From the NCBI GenBank assembly GCA_018881555.1, contig JACAXG010000014.1, positions 11,775,803 to 11,839,802 of the forward strand: a stretch of DNA of 64,000 nt, in the 5' to 3' direction. Under the pieces are notes generated by a model. The model did no database searches. It worked only from the letters and a program-made list of their open reading frames with translations, and was not told the origin of the DNA. Numbering within the stretch: the first letter of the stretch is position 1; every line of letters begins with the position of its first letter. This document shows positions 1-12,090 of this stretch, piece by piece. The DNA is from Amblyornis subalaris. Taxonomy: Eukaryota; Chordata; Aves; Passeriformes; Ptilonorhynchidae. The translations under genes and the position numbers were made by a program.

Positions 1-456
1 GACAATGTTCCCCTGGAATGGCAACAACATCAGGAAGGTGCAACTGGGGGGATTCAGGTCTGTGCTTCTCTCAAGATGACCCCTGAGATGCTTAGCTCGT
101 GATGTTATTAGCATCAGCAAGCAAGGAAGCCAGCCAAGAGCAAAATGTATTTTATCTTTCCATCAGCAATTGAAGTGGGCCAGCATTCAACAGCAGAGTG
201 TGCCAGCATTTCTTCGAACACCAAACGGACACCCATCCTCCAAACTCTGGCTGCAGAGGGAACGGGCCAAACACTGCAGCTTCTACATTTCAACCTCAAG
301 CACTGCTCAAGGCAGTAACCAGATATTGCCCCTCCATTACATGCACAGATAAAGTTTTCTTACTCTGGACCAATTTTCACCATTAAGCTCATCAGAACAG
401 GCTGCTCAAGCCAAATTCAGACAGACCAAGAGGGAGCCTGCACCTGCCCAAGTCTC

Positions 457-473
457 TCTGGGTTTAACCCAGA
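457..473. repeat. Short palindrome
   Basis: TCTGGGTT and AACCCAGA are perfect inverted copies around a single central T. A palindrome of this size can arise by chance in 64 kb, so no function is assigned. It lies 23 bp from a second hairpin at 497-523. Confidence 0.6.
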
Positions 474-496
474 TGAACACACATCAGGCCAGTCCC

Positions 497-523
497 AGCT
501 ACATGCAGCTTTTGCATGTAGCT
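497..523. repeat. Perfect 11-bp hairpin
   Basis: AGCTACATGCA at 497-507 and TGCATGTAGCT at 513-523 are exact reverse complements around a 5-base loop. The arms contain a TGCATG/ATGCA core. The flanking sequence also repeats AGTCCCAGCT in direct orientation (about 491 and 526), so the local structure may reflect a small duplication. Function unknown. Confidence 0.65.
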
Positions 524-3500
524 ACAGTCCCAGCTTTTGCAACCTGGAGAGACAAAGGCACAAGTTCACTACTTCAGAAAGCTAATCTGGTCTCAAGAAA
601 AAAAAAAAATTCAAAAAAGAAACAACCAATCTTCATAAAAATAGATGAAATTGGGATTTTTGGGTTTGATGACACAGGACATTAAAGGACTTCTCTAGGT
701 ATGTGGGTGCACCAGTGAGACCATGACCATCTTTCACCAATAGACTGATCGAGATAGTGCTTCTGCTGAGCAATTCAGTGCACAGACCCCAACCCCCCCT
801 ATTCTGGTCCCTGTGGAGCTGTGCAAGTGAGAGGAGGACATCCTGGAACTTATCTCCCATAGCTGTAAAGCCTTCAAACTGATTGGCACCCCTTAAATAC
901 AGCTCTACAACGCCTGGCATTAATTTTACTGGTACCACACTCCTCACAAAAGCCCTTGCACATTTACTGGCCTGGAGCAGAGCAGCTCCCAAGCAGCACT
1001 CCAGGACCTGAGATGGGAGATGTCCCCACTGCAGCCACCAAGGACACAGCTGTCCTCTGCCTGGCAGCTTGCATCAGCCTGAGCAGAGGGGCAGCANTTC
1101 GCACGCACACCAAAGGAGGAGCAGGAGAGTCCTCTATAGGTTACATGCTCTAGGAAGTCTACGGAGGCAGCCCTCAGGCACTGCACACTTCAGCCACAGT
1201 GAGCTTTAAACCTTTAAACACACACCAGAAGTGCTGGTGCTCAGAGGCTACAGTCCATATATCATGCACTAAATGACTTAGTACCCTTTTTGTCTCAGCA
1301 GAACTGTCACTTTATGTTGTAAGAGCAAGAGAGCCAGGTAATGCAGGTCTTTTTGAGTGCTTATAGTCTGCAATAAAGGTCCATGTTTACAAATCCAAGA
1401 TCCTGAACAAAACATAGCATAATAGCCCTGTCAATTCCCAAAGAACAGCAAAGAAACTTTCATTTCTGTGAAAAGTACTGAAAGCTGTTTCATTCAGGAG
1501 GGTTTAGAAAGCCTGCTTTTAGCTTTTTCAGACTTCTCAGCTATAGTATATTTTTCTTTAATTAGTTTAGTTCAACCAGCAAAGAGCAGGAGTTGAGCGA
1601 CAAGGGTCTGCACATAAAAGCATTTGAAATCTCTGGCTGCCTAATACAGTCTAAATATACACTGCAATCTGCCTGTCAGACTTATTAGAGGGCAGCATTG
1701 TGTTCTGTATACTACATTACTATTATTATGTTTTCCAGGAGAATGAGTTATCCACTGATAGTGATTTCATATGGGTAAATGAGGCTGCTAGGTTTGGTTC
1801 ATTAGCATATTTTCTGCAGCCACCAGCATTTAAATTAGAGATTCTCCTGGACCATACAAAGGAACAAGTGTTTACTCAAGTGTTTCACCAGCTTGTCAAC
1901 ACAAGGACCTCTGCTACATGACACAGTCCTGGCTTTGCTGGAGCTTGTGGAAGCTACAGAAAGAGGTACCTGAGAACTGAGCAGCTCCTCACACAGATGG
2001 AATTCAATCTCCATGTTTTGTGTTAGGAAATATCCTAATACAACTTTTGAAGCAGACCAAAGTGAATACNAAGTATTTTTGGGTGCAGGTTGCTNTGCTA
2101 ACTGCCCTGTGAGCACTTCTGGGATTTCCCACCAAATTCTCATATTCACTTCTGCCCTCAGATCCGGTCAAGAGGCTGGCACAGCTCCTGCTGCCTTGCC
2201 TAGAGCCCGTTTTGTCAATGCAGGACTANGGGGAATCCTTCCAGGCCCTGAGGAGCAGAGTTCTGTGATGCTCAGGGCTGACACTACCTTTGTAGCCTCC
2301 TGAGCCACCAACCTCCCTCCAGCAGCAAAGCTTGGTGATTTCTGCTGCCCCAAAACCCTGCACAGCCACCAGCATGAGGTGAGATGCAGGCTGTGTGCTC
2401 AGCATATGAAATGCTGCAGACAAACTCAGAGAAAATAGAAGGGCAAAGAAAAATGGTTTTATCTCCTCTGATGGTTTGGCTGGCAGTAGGGAGAAGAGAG
2501 GGAGGATCCTTCTGTTGAGGCTTTGTCCCCATCTCCAAGACTTCTCCCATGTTGAGTCATTCACACTTGCATGAAGCAACACTGAAGTCAATGACAGGAC
2601 TGGGCAGGGAAAAGGGTCATGGTTTGTGGCAGGATATGGCATGATGCACAACCACACGCGAGATCAAGCAGGCTGCTGGTGGGAACAGGAACACGGGCAT
2701 ATGGCAAAATCCAGCTCCTAGAATGACTTATTAGACAAAAATAATTTTAAACGTTGCTTTAAATTCAGCAGTTTAATGGCCTTCTGCTCTAATGGTGAGG
2801 CAGTTAGTTGGCTATGGCACTAGATTAAAAAACAGGATTCCTTTCACATACAGAANATGTGCTAGTTGTGACTCAATAGGCCCCTTCCATGATGTCTTTT
2901 AAAAGGCAGTGTGTGTTTNGGTAAGTAGTTGGTGTATCCCCAGGGAAAGTTTATTTTCACCAGTGCTCCCCATGTCATCAGCTAATTATAGAAGCNCTGC
3001 AGGTACCTGTGGTGTCGTGGTAATCGTGGCTAGTGTGCACAAAGCAGCAAGAGCCATAAAACTGCTTTTCACTACCACGTCACAGAAAAGGTTCTCAGAG
3101 CACCGCANTTATTTGTACCTTCACAGCTCCACAATTTATCCAGTCATTTCAGAGTCATGGAAATCCAGGCAGAGATGAAGCNAGGCAGGCATGAAAGACT
3201 CAGGAGAACTCCCCTTTCCCAGAGCGGGGTTTATTCCCACTTGGATAGAGCATTAAGGCAGCTCTAAAACACCACTAGACTCAAACAGAGAGCTGGGATA
3301 CAAATTACAGGCAAATCAGTTGGTCTTTAATTCTAAAAAATGCCTTAAAGTAGACTGACAACCTCTACATTTTAAGGTTGGAGCTTTTGAAACAACTTTG
3401 GGAGCAGGGCAGGGAGGCTNTGTACAGCAGGTCTATATATCTAATGAGGTAATAATTAAGCATCTGATNTTCCAATCATGCTTTTGATCTGGTGAGCAGT

Positions 3501-4529
3501 GCACTGGGTTAAAAGCACCCTCAAACCTACAGATGCAAAATAAAACCTGCTTAACATGGACAGCAGCTCTTCAATTCTGTCAGCAACACTGAGGACAGGT
3601 GTCTGTTCTATATCACGCTCTTAGCTCAAGGATCCACCTTCTCCAACAGATTTAGATCTTCTCTAAGAACACTTGGCTTCAGCTCCAAGCTGAGTCCTGA
3701 GTTTTCAAAAAATTACAGCACTGATTAGATTTATGAGATGATTAAGAGGCTTTCCAAGTCTAAAATTCAGGTAGTTATGCTATAACAGGCTGTTCCACTA
3801 CAAAACCCTGAAGGCAAAGCCAGTTTCAGGTCTGGTTTCCAAGAACAGCGTGTACTCTGAAGACATGCTGCATGCTGCAAGGTCTGCCTGCAACAGCACC
3901 TTCAGGAAGTCACACCTACAGTCACACACCATCAGCTGCCATGGGGCTGGTGGACCTGACCTTTAGAGCTCTTACACAGCTGCAGTAACTGCAATATCTC
4001 TGGCTCCAATCTCCAAACATTACCCATGCAGTACCCAAAGCAAAGCTGGGCCAGCACCTGCAACAGTGACTCACTCACACTGCTGGACCATCGGCCACAG
4101 CAAGATGTGCATCACACAGCACCAAAAGCCTGTCTGTGGATTTATCAGAGCGAGACAAGCAAGCTTCAAAGCACTGAACTAGGGACAGGTTAACCAAGGA
4201 CCNATTAAAACTCAGCACAGGCTGCAAAACCAGCCTGAAAAACCCTTTGTGGCCCTAACCAGGCCTCTCAGTTGCTTCTGCTGGGCTGCTCCTGGCACAA
4301 GAGGCGGCTGTGATGGAATAAACCGAGGTGTGACATCTTGATGATGCAGGGTGAACATGCCCTGCAGACACTCAAGCTGCACCAGACAGCAGGAAACCTT
4401 CCTTTGGCTGCAAACAGCTCTAAAAANGTGATTGGTTTTCCCAGAGTTATTAGGAAAGTGAGTAATTGTGTGCACAGTTACAGCAGTGCTGTAGACACTG
4501 CACTCCGAATGAGGGAAAGGCAAAGTTGA

Positions 4530-4890
4530 AGACGGAGTTGTTTGCAGTTGTAATTGTTCTCTGCCCTGACTTTGCTCAAGCAGCTACAATTATTAATCTG
4601 TAAATTCAACATCAAAAGCTGAGATAACTAAATAGAGGCAAGGCCAGATGGAAAGAATAATCTAATTTTTTACATTACATTAATTTTTTTTCCAGCCGAG
4701 ATAGCTTTATTTTGGAGCTGACATTAAGAGCATATTTTAAGTAAGTCCCACCGGCCACACATGCCATCAATGGAGTGCAGCATAGCAAAAAATAATTGAA
4801 GTAATTGTTTTTAAGGACAAAGTATATTCACTTCAATTTAGCCAAGATAACAGTTTGCATAGCTGAGAAGAAATCNGATACGAAACTGCA
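4530..4890. promoter_or_regulatory. AT-rich block with clustered homeodomain cores (candidate enhancer)
   Basis: Within about 260 bp there are four TAATTG/CAATTA cores (4551-4556, 4587-4592, 4793-4798, 4802-4807), plus further TAAT-containing runs around 4660-4690. This density of homeodomain cores in unique, non-repetitive sequence is typical of conserved developmental enhancers. I cannot see conservation from one sequence, so the enhancer call is inference from motif content only. An AT-rich neutral stretch would be the alternative. Confidence 0.3.
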
Positions 4891-4899
4891 CACTGAATT

Positions 4900-7880
4900 T
4901 ATTTCCCTGCTACATGTAATTCTTCAGATTCTTCTCTGTGAAGAGAGATGCTCCAATTTAGAAGAGAGGTGAGCCCTGGATATCATTACCTGTGTTGTGG
5001 ATCAAAGTAGCATGGTGGAAAAAAAGCCCTATTGATGCTAAAGTCTGCCCACAGGGAAAAAGCTGAAAAACACAGACACAGACTCCAGGACCTNTGTTCA
5101 ACTACAGCAATGAGGGCAGGAAAACATTCTTAGCCTGGAGACAAAAATAAATTAATATAATCACTCCAAACAACAAGAAAAAGTCTATTACGAAATAGAA
5201 GAGAAATTTACCTCTTTGCCAACTAAAGCAAAACAGTCTAATTNCTCCTGCATTCTAGTTCAAATGAAAAGTAAAAAAAAAGGAAAAGAAGGAGAACCTA
5301 GTGAAAAAAAAATCACCTTTTCCTCCCAAATTCTAAAACTAAAAAATGTTTCAAAACATTAAGCGCTTTTCATGGAGCACAGTGTCTGGGACCATTTCAC
5401 ACTGAAATCACATTAGCACATCTCTTTCATAGTGCAGCCAGGTTGGTTNTCACTTCTTTAATAACTAAGCAGTAAAACCTTTTCTATCCACCAAATAAGC
5501 AAGTTTGTGCTGTTAGAGAAAGATAACCCTATAAGGACAAATCTGTCTTGTGATTTACTCTACACTGGCAGAATGCCACCAGGGATGAATTAAACAACAT
5601 CATTTTTCCACCTTTTCCAAAATGAGGACTCAGGTATTTTCAAAATCCTTTTCCATTCATCTCTGCTCACAGCGTGTGCAAGCTTGCGAAAAAGTTCCCT
5701 TTCTCATGTTCTGTAATTAATTTTCTCTGATGTGGACAGAAAACAACACATCCATGAGAACCTCGTGCTCGGGCTGCAGGGAACTGCAGCTCCACATACC
5801 AGAAGTGGCCTTGGCATACTTGGCATGTTGCTGCACTGATTCATTGTCCTGTCAATGACTGTAACTGGATGTTTATTAGCATTGAAAACAAATACATTTT
5901 ATCTTCTACGCCAAGAACTGTCTTTCTGAACANGAGAGAAGCCCTAAGAAACAACTGAGGCATTAATATGCTTAAAATAAAAATACAGAGCTGGCATCAT
6001 GCTATTTGATTTAATGATTACCACATGAGGAATATGAAGTTTAACATGAAATGTGAACTGTCACAAACAACTCCAGTTTGTTTAGATTTATCCATTCTCA
6101 GCATAAAGATGGGCTGTAGAGATCAGTATCCTGTTTCTACAGGGCATTTAGCAGAGAGACAGGGAAAGGTATCTAGGTACACACCACAGATATTAGCTAC
6201 CTGCCCTGATATTCTTACAGTCACTGCTACCTGCCCTGATATTCTTATATTCACCGATCATTTCCCACTTTTCAGTGTTTCCTGAACCAATGATTTTATG
6301 ATTTAATAACACTCAGGGAACTCAGTGTTCACGAATGCCATTCACATTTCCCTTGACAAGTGCAGCTGCCCTGGGATGGATGCAGCCACCAGCTCATCAC
6401 CACCACGAACAAGCCCACANCCTCTGTAGGCTAGCTCAGGGGAATTTCCTTCCTGAGCCATTTCCCAGAACAATCTCAGACCAGGATCTCATCTCCAACA
6501 TCACCTGCAGTATCAAGGATTTAAAAGCACAGCAGACATGTGGGACACAGCAGTGAAGGTTCTGGCCATAGCCAGCACAGGTCTGCAGCAAGAGCCTGGT
6601 GATGCTCAGAGACACCCGCTTTATCTGGGGGACTACAAACCTACATCACCCCAAAGTCAGCTNCTCTGCTGTCAGGACACCTGTCCTTGGACCCAACAGC
6701 TGCTCCAGNAACAAGAGTTCTTTGAACCCCACTGCTGGGTGGCTTTGTGACAACAAGCACACAGTAGCTTTGAGACCAAACCCCAGGAACAAATGCTCCT
6801 GCTTCCTGCTGAAGACAGGCAGAAGCCCAGTGTCAACTGGGTCTGACTAGCCCCAGAGCATGTCTTGTACACAACACTCAGCCTTCATCCTGCTCCAGCA
6901 GAGACCACCCCAAAAATCTGATCTCCAACATTAAGCATAGTGAAAATACAGGTCTNGAAGGCGACCTGGATCATTTACCCTAAGTCACTTCTGAGGTGAT
7001 TCAAANAACATCTACCCTGCAATGAATTCACACCCCACTGCCAACAGGATGTCAGAGAGACTTCCTCACGGGCACAGAGTACTTTCTCCAAAGCAGACAG
7101 CAGCCGTCTCTCATAAGTCATTGTACACCAAAGGCACCATCTGCAAGAACAAATGAGACCTCTGAGGCATCTTTAAAGTCTTGGGTTTGCTACATTAAAT
7201 TTAAAGCTTGTAGGTTTGTCTTTGGTANAAAAAAGATTCCAGTGGCATACTACCGTGCATGCCACTATTCAGGGAATGAAGAGATCNTGTCACACTGCTC
7301 TAATTAATAGAGACTCAGTATCACCAGTCCATGGCCAACTGGACAATTGTAGCTGCCCTGTCCACTACTGCTTGGAGGTTTAGGGCACATTCAGATGAAG
7401 CAGAGTTACAGCACAGAAAAGACAGTATAAAGCAAAGGATAAAAAATGCTGTTTGTGATTGCCATCTGCACTAGACTACAATTTAAAGCATCAGTTCTTA
7501 ACCACCCACAATCTGAGACTGTGTTTTCCAAAGGACATCTTCCCTTCTGCAGGTACAGTGTGTGCTTGGCAACACCTGCAGTTACTCTCAAGGGTTCCNA
7601 CTTGCAAGTGCACCTCAGTAGTAGCACTGACAAGGGCCATATTTCATTCCCTGCGTATTTACTGATTAACAGCCACACTACAGCAGAGTTCGGGTTGAAG
7701 GCAGACATATCCATAACANAGAACTAACAGACCTGCCTGTTATAGGACATTCAAGACTTACAGCAAACCTCCTGCAGCATCAAGCAGGTAGGTCTAAGTA
7801 CTGAGCTCACCACATCTCAACTCTGCCCAATTGAGGTGGGAGAGTCAAAATTANAGGGAAAAAAGAAATCCATGCAACTT
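4900..7880. other. Non-coding stretch, no gene recognised
   Basis: Ordinary unique sequence with several A-rich patches (about 5270-5345) and one tandem duplication listed separately (6196-6255). The open frames are short and none resembles a known protein. I see no named repeat family. Confidence 0.5.
6196..6255. repeat. 30-bp tandem duplication
   Basis: Two adjacent 30-base units (6196-6225 and 6226-6255) share GCTACCTGCCCTGATATTCT and then differ at only a few positions near their ends. Two near-identical copies imply a fairly recent local duplication. The unit is not a repeat family I recognise. Confidence 0.85.
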
Positions 7881-7889
7881 TGAATGCTT

Positions 7890-8250
7890 GTTTTGTCTGG
7901 CAACAACATTAACAGTATTTGCAGTTCTTGAGTTTAACAACGCCCATCTTCATTCCCATCGCATCACGGCGCAGGGAGAGAATTAAAGATGCCACATTCG
8001 CCAACTGCCCATATTGAAATCACATGGCTGCTGTATAAACTTTCAATTAGGGAGGATAGAGGCTGAGGGTGGAGGAGATAATCCTTATAAGATCTACTTC
8101 AAAGGTAGAGTATGGATGAGATTTCAGAAAGGCTAACTTAGAAGCTGTGTGATGTGTCTGTTGTTTCGATATCAAGGTCATTCATAACGCTTAGACGTGG
8201 CTTTTACAAAGGAAGCCTTTAAAAAATATTTTCTCTATTTGTTTCTACAA
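7890..8250. promoter_or_regulatory. Candidate conserved non-coding block
   Basis: This unique stretch mixes AT-rich homeodomain-like cores (CAATTA at 8044-8049, AATTAAAG near 7981) with a rare CpG-containing patch (CATCGCATCACGGCGC around 7955-7972) in otherwise CpG-poor DNA. Retained CpGs beside AT-rich motifs often mark constrained regulatory DNA. That is inference, since no alignment is available. Confidence 0.22.
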
Positions 8251-10770
8251 ATCAGCTGATTCTAGTTATAAAAATCCCATTAATTGAGTGCCACACAAAT
8301 CATCAAAGATTCTCTCACTGTTCAAAGAATAAGACAAATAAGGCACAAGACAATCAAGGAACCCTGTTTACACNAAGCTGAGGAAACCCTAAGCTCAATC
8401 CCAACACAAAATACTCAAATAATTTCAGCTTTCAGTGAAAGCAAGCTGAGCATGCCTGAGTTGCTTTGCATGTGCTCCCCTGCCCAAGGCTGTGCACTCA
8501 GTAGATGCTGTGGATTAGCTGATTTTTTTCACTATACACTGCACTAACTTGCGCATACAGGTGAGCTCCAGCTATATATTTTGGGAATAATACACTATTC
8601 TGTCATAATGAAATCTGGCTTTAGCTATTAACTATGCATGGTGCTTTCATAATGCATGTATTTGCGAGAATTTTCATCCCCATGAGCCAGCCCTCTGCAC
8701 TGACAGCTTTTAAGCCTTGGATGGAGTGTTCTTCAGGGTGGCAAGAGAACAACAGAGTGGTGTGCTGTCCTACCAGATCCAGGACAAGAGGAAAATATCA
8801 GGGCTTCTGAAGCTGGCTGGCAAATGTCCCAAAGGACTAATAGTGCTTCACNGCATACAGCCATATCTGAGCAATTCACTGGAAGATAACACCTCTGTGT
8901 TTTTCAAATGTATCTTTCTTAGCTAACAAGTGCTCCACCAGGGAACCCTGTGGGGCACAGAGAACATCGACTGCTTGCAATGATGCTCCATCAACTGTTA
9001 GAGCGAGATGTGTATCTTAGTACATGAAAGGTTTTCTTCTGATTTTCTTGCTGGAAACCAACAGCAAAGCATGGATACCCAAGGAAAAAGGCTGAAGCAA
9101 ATAAACCTCAGATTTGCTTCCTCTCTGTCTCTCATTAGGTTAATTTGTTTTAACTGTCTGTGCAGCAGAAGTAAGACTACAACACACCAGAGGCACCCAG
9201 ATTGTTCATTTCTGAAAACTCCACTCCTCAAAAGTGCTGCATCCNGGCAAACAGTCCCACAACAGGAATGTGGGGAAATAATCGGTTTTAATGTATTTGC
9301 AAATGGCAAACAGGGAAGAAATTGAACAACTCTCAGTATTTCCTTGAGTCAATGATAGCTCAGATAAAAGATAAAGCTGAGATTTTTGCTCTTCTTCTTT
9401 AACGATCATCAAAAATGGGTAAGAATAAAACCTGAGATACTGCAGGGGATTTCAACACAGAAAAACTGAAGGTCCCACATGGCTGTCACCGAAATGCTCT
9501 CCAGACATTATCACCACCACCCAGATGACAACGTACTAACTAAAAAGTGCTGTGTCCAACAATCAGCCACTTGGAAGCACAGGATTAAACACACATCACC
9601 CTGGAGAAAGGGAAGGTGATGACAAGGGACCAGAAACTAGGAATTGTAAGTTTAAAATAAGGGCCCAGAGGCAAATTTNGCTAGTAAAATTAAGAACAAT
9701 ATAGGTAGGGTTTAAGGCAATTAAAGATTACTCCAATGCTGTTTCAATCAGCAGAAGTCAAAAAAGTTACAAGATATTTTTAATGGTTTTCATTGCAGAG
9801 TGGCAGTAGTTAAGTGGTGTCTGCATGTGTNATGTCATCAGCTCTGCACTCCTTATTCTGCTACCAACTAAGCAGAATCTGAAAGTGCAGCTAATTAAAC
9901 AGAACCTAAATTCAGCAAGTTTGGATGACTTGCACCACAGTTTTAAAAGAACATCCTGAAACACTCTATTATTGATATCAATTTTCAATATGTTGGGTAC
10001 ATGGAAGTCACAGTGGCTGGAAAAAAACTTGCTGATGTGCCAAATATTTTAAGAATTAAATAGAAAATCCTAAGAATGATCTCCAATAAACTGAGTGTGA
10101 TAAAATTAATCTGTATAAATTGGAAATTCTCCAGAACTCACAGCACCTAGTATTACTGATTTTTTAAAAAGTGTAAAATAATACACTTCAACATGATTTT
10201 AGTCAATAAAATGACACTGTGGACTTTTCATACAGAATTTAGCTTCATGCTACACAATTATTTGATTGAGATGAGGAAATAACCTGTATTAACAGATAAA
10301 AATCATTTCATGCAGTGGTGACTGAACAGTCATAGGCATACATCTATGCTCCTACTGAGGACTTCGCAGAGGCTGCTCCTTGGCCCTATAGTTTAAACGA
10401 GTGGAAGAGTCTAAAATCATTACTTACCAAGTCTGAANACGGCAAACAATGTGGAACTGCTAAATAACTAAGAACAACAGATCCACATGGCCAAATAAGC
10501 TCCACCAAAAAACACCCTATAGACTTCAGTACTGCCACACACACCAAGAGCACCACTAATGATGCGGCAGCATCCCATGAAGCCATTGATTTTGGCAGGA
10601 ACTTCATGGTCAACATGCAANTAGAGAAGCTGAGCACACTGTGCTGGAATGGTCCTGTGCTCAAGGGAAGATCAGAGGAGCTTTGGATGGGGGTTGCTCA
10701 AATAAAATAAAATAAAAACAACACAACTGTGTGGCATTAGAGCTGTCAAAATTATGGTCAGTTTTAATGC
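8250..10770. other. Non-coding stretch, no gene recognised
   Basis: Moderately AT-rich unique sequence. A possible splice donor (CAG then GTGAGC) lies on the plus strand near 8559, but no plausible exon precedes it. A short AAATA x3 microsatellite lies at 10700-10714, just ahead of the old CR1 element. I recognise nothing else. Confidence 0.5.
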
Positions 10771-10774
10771 TTGC

Positions 10775-11255
10775 AATTCAAGAAGAATATTGAAAAACTA
10801 AATCCAGTGCAAAGAATGTCTAGGAGGATGATTAAAGGACCAAAAGCTCAGCTTAGAGAAAGGCTCCAGAAGCACCATCTGTTCTCCTTAACGAAGGGAG
10901 AAGGTTAATAGGACAATCTGATCACAGTTTGCAAGTACCTACGTAAGGAACAGAAATTTGATCAAAGAGCTCTGTCTTTTAGCAAATCTGGTCTAACAAG
11001 AGGTAATATAAGATTCAGACAAACTCAGGCCCAAACCAAGATATGTTTATGATGGTTAACCAGTTAAAGCTGATGTTGGCAGTATTACCATACAGACACC
11101 TGTCAGTAAGGCTGAATGCAAGACAGTAAAAGCTGTCATGGATTTTCCATCACACATTAAAAACATCATGGCGTGATTTTTTTCCCTCTACTAAGGGGCA
11201 ACTTTCTAGCTAAAAAAGGAATTAATTCAAAGCAGGCAGGGAATTATTCTCACAG
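10775..11255 (+). mobile_element. Old CR1 (LINE) 3'-end fragment
   Basis: The sequence follows the 3' part of the old amniote CR1 family in order. It has the segment reading ATATTGAAAAACT near the start, GGATGATTAAAGGAC, an AGAAGGTTAA segment, GATCACAGTTTGCAAGTACC, the AAATTTGAT/GGGCTCT-like segment, a GATTTTCCATCAC segment near 11145 and GGAATTAATTCA near 11220. Many substitutions and small gaps separate it from the family as I know it, so it is an ancient, inactive copy. It is in sense orientation on the plus strand. Only the 3' region is present, as expected from the usual 5' truncation of CR1. The boundaries are approximate. Confidence 0.8.
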
Positions 11256-11259
11256 CACA

Positions 11260-11905
11260 GACTTTACACAAGCAGCCCTGTGTGTCCCATGAGGCCCCTA
11301 CAGCAGGAGCATCGCTCCAATGCAGGAACNGTGATGTGCCGCCAGGGACAGGCTCTGTCAGTCTGGCATCTATCAGGAATTAAAGTTTTAAGACTGAAGC
11401 ATCTTTGCTGTACCATGGGCTGGCCAGCATTCCCTCACCAAGCTGGTATTTATTACAGTACCTCATCCCTCATCATCTCCCACAAAATGTGACCATTTGG
11501 GGTAGAACATGCTCGTTCACATGGAGCCTGAACTCCATGGAGCTTCAGCTCAGGTCACAGCCTGCAGCACCCTGGGCCATGCAGCAAGTCAACAGCTGTA
11601 ACTGGCCTAAAGTAAAGAATCCAATCCTTATTTAATCCCATTTTAAAATTAAATATTCATGGTTTATTGTGGGTTGTTCTTAGAAGGATTGGGGGACGTG
11701 GCTTTCTTTCAAATGCCCTTTGGCTCTGGAAGCTGAGGGAGCAGATCAGCTGCAGGACCCCCAGTGCAGACCAGTTGCTGCTGGTTCAACAGGTTTTACT
11801 GAGAAGAGCCCTGTGGGTGGCCTTTAGTGTAAACACACCNCAGTCACAGGCCTGGGCAGCCTATTTAATAGTCACCTTGTTAATAACCCAGAAGGGCTAA
11901 GGAAT
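11260..11905. other. Non-coding spacer between two CR1 fragments
   Basis: Unique sequence separates the old plus-strand CR1 from the younger minus-strand CR1. It has moderate GC content, no convincing exon and no repeat I can name. Confidence 0.5.
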
Positions 11906-11908
11906 AAG

Positions 11909-12090
11909 TAGAATTGTAGAATGGCTTGGGTTGGAAGGGACCTTAAAGATCATCTAGGTCCAACTAGACAGTGGAAGGTGTTCCAAGGGACACCTTCCAC
12001 TTGACCAGGTTATTTTAGAGCCTCATCCAGCCTGATCTTGAAGACCAGAGTCCACCACCTCTCGGGTAATTTACGGTCTTCAGCATGTTT
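11909..12090 (-). mobile_element. Avian CR1 retrotransposon 3' fragment
   Basis: Read on the plus strand, the segment starts with two degenerate copies of the CR1 terminal 8-bp unit (TAGAATTG, TAGAATGG). It continues with GGGTTGGAAGGGACCTTAAA and GATCATCTAGGTCCAAC, which are the reverse complement of the classic CR1 3' end. The following ACACCTTCCACTTGACCAGG, a CATCCAGCCTGATCTTGAAG-like stretch and GAGTCCACCACCTCTCGGGT match the next parts of the CR1 3' region. The element is therefore on the minus strand and heavily 5'-truncated. It is closer to the avian CR1 consensus than the neighbouring plus-strand copy. An internal segment is inverted (see 11970-12001). Confidence 0.9.
11970..12001. repeat. 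12-bp hairpin formed by inverted segment inside CR1
   Basis: AGTGGAAGGTGT (11970-11981) and ACACCTTCCACT (11990-12001) are exact reverse complements around an 8-base loop. In ordinary CR1 copies read in this direction, a C/G-rich stretch sits before the ACACCTTCCACT block. Here it is replaced by a sense-orientation copy of the same block. This pattern fits a small templated inversion (template switching) after insertion. Confidence 0.75.

Larger units (their letters stand above)
1..4500. other. Non-coding stretch, no gene recognised
   Basis: I see no exon-like or repeat-like sequence that I can name here. Two perfect inverted repeats near the left end are listed separately. The longest open frame (minus strand, 633-992) opens on TTG rather than ATG and resembles no protein I know. 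Short A-runs occur at about 600-609. A patch with TAATAATTAA-like composition lies around 3440-3480. The stretch is probably intergenic or intronic. Confidence 0.5.

Noticed and set aside
633..992. Minus-strand 119-codon frame
   Set aside because: TTG start, an uninterrupted but unremarkable sequence, and no family recognised.
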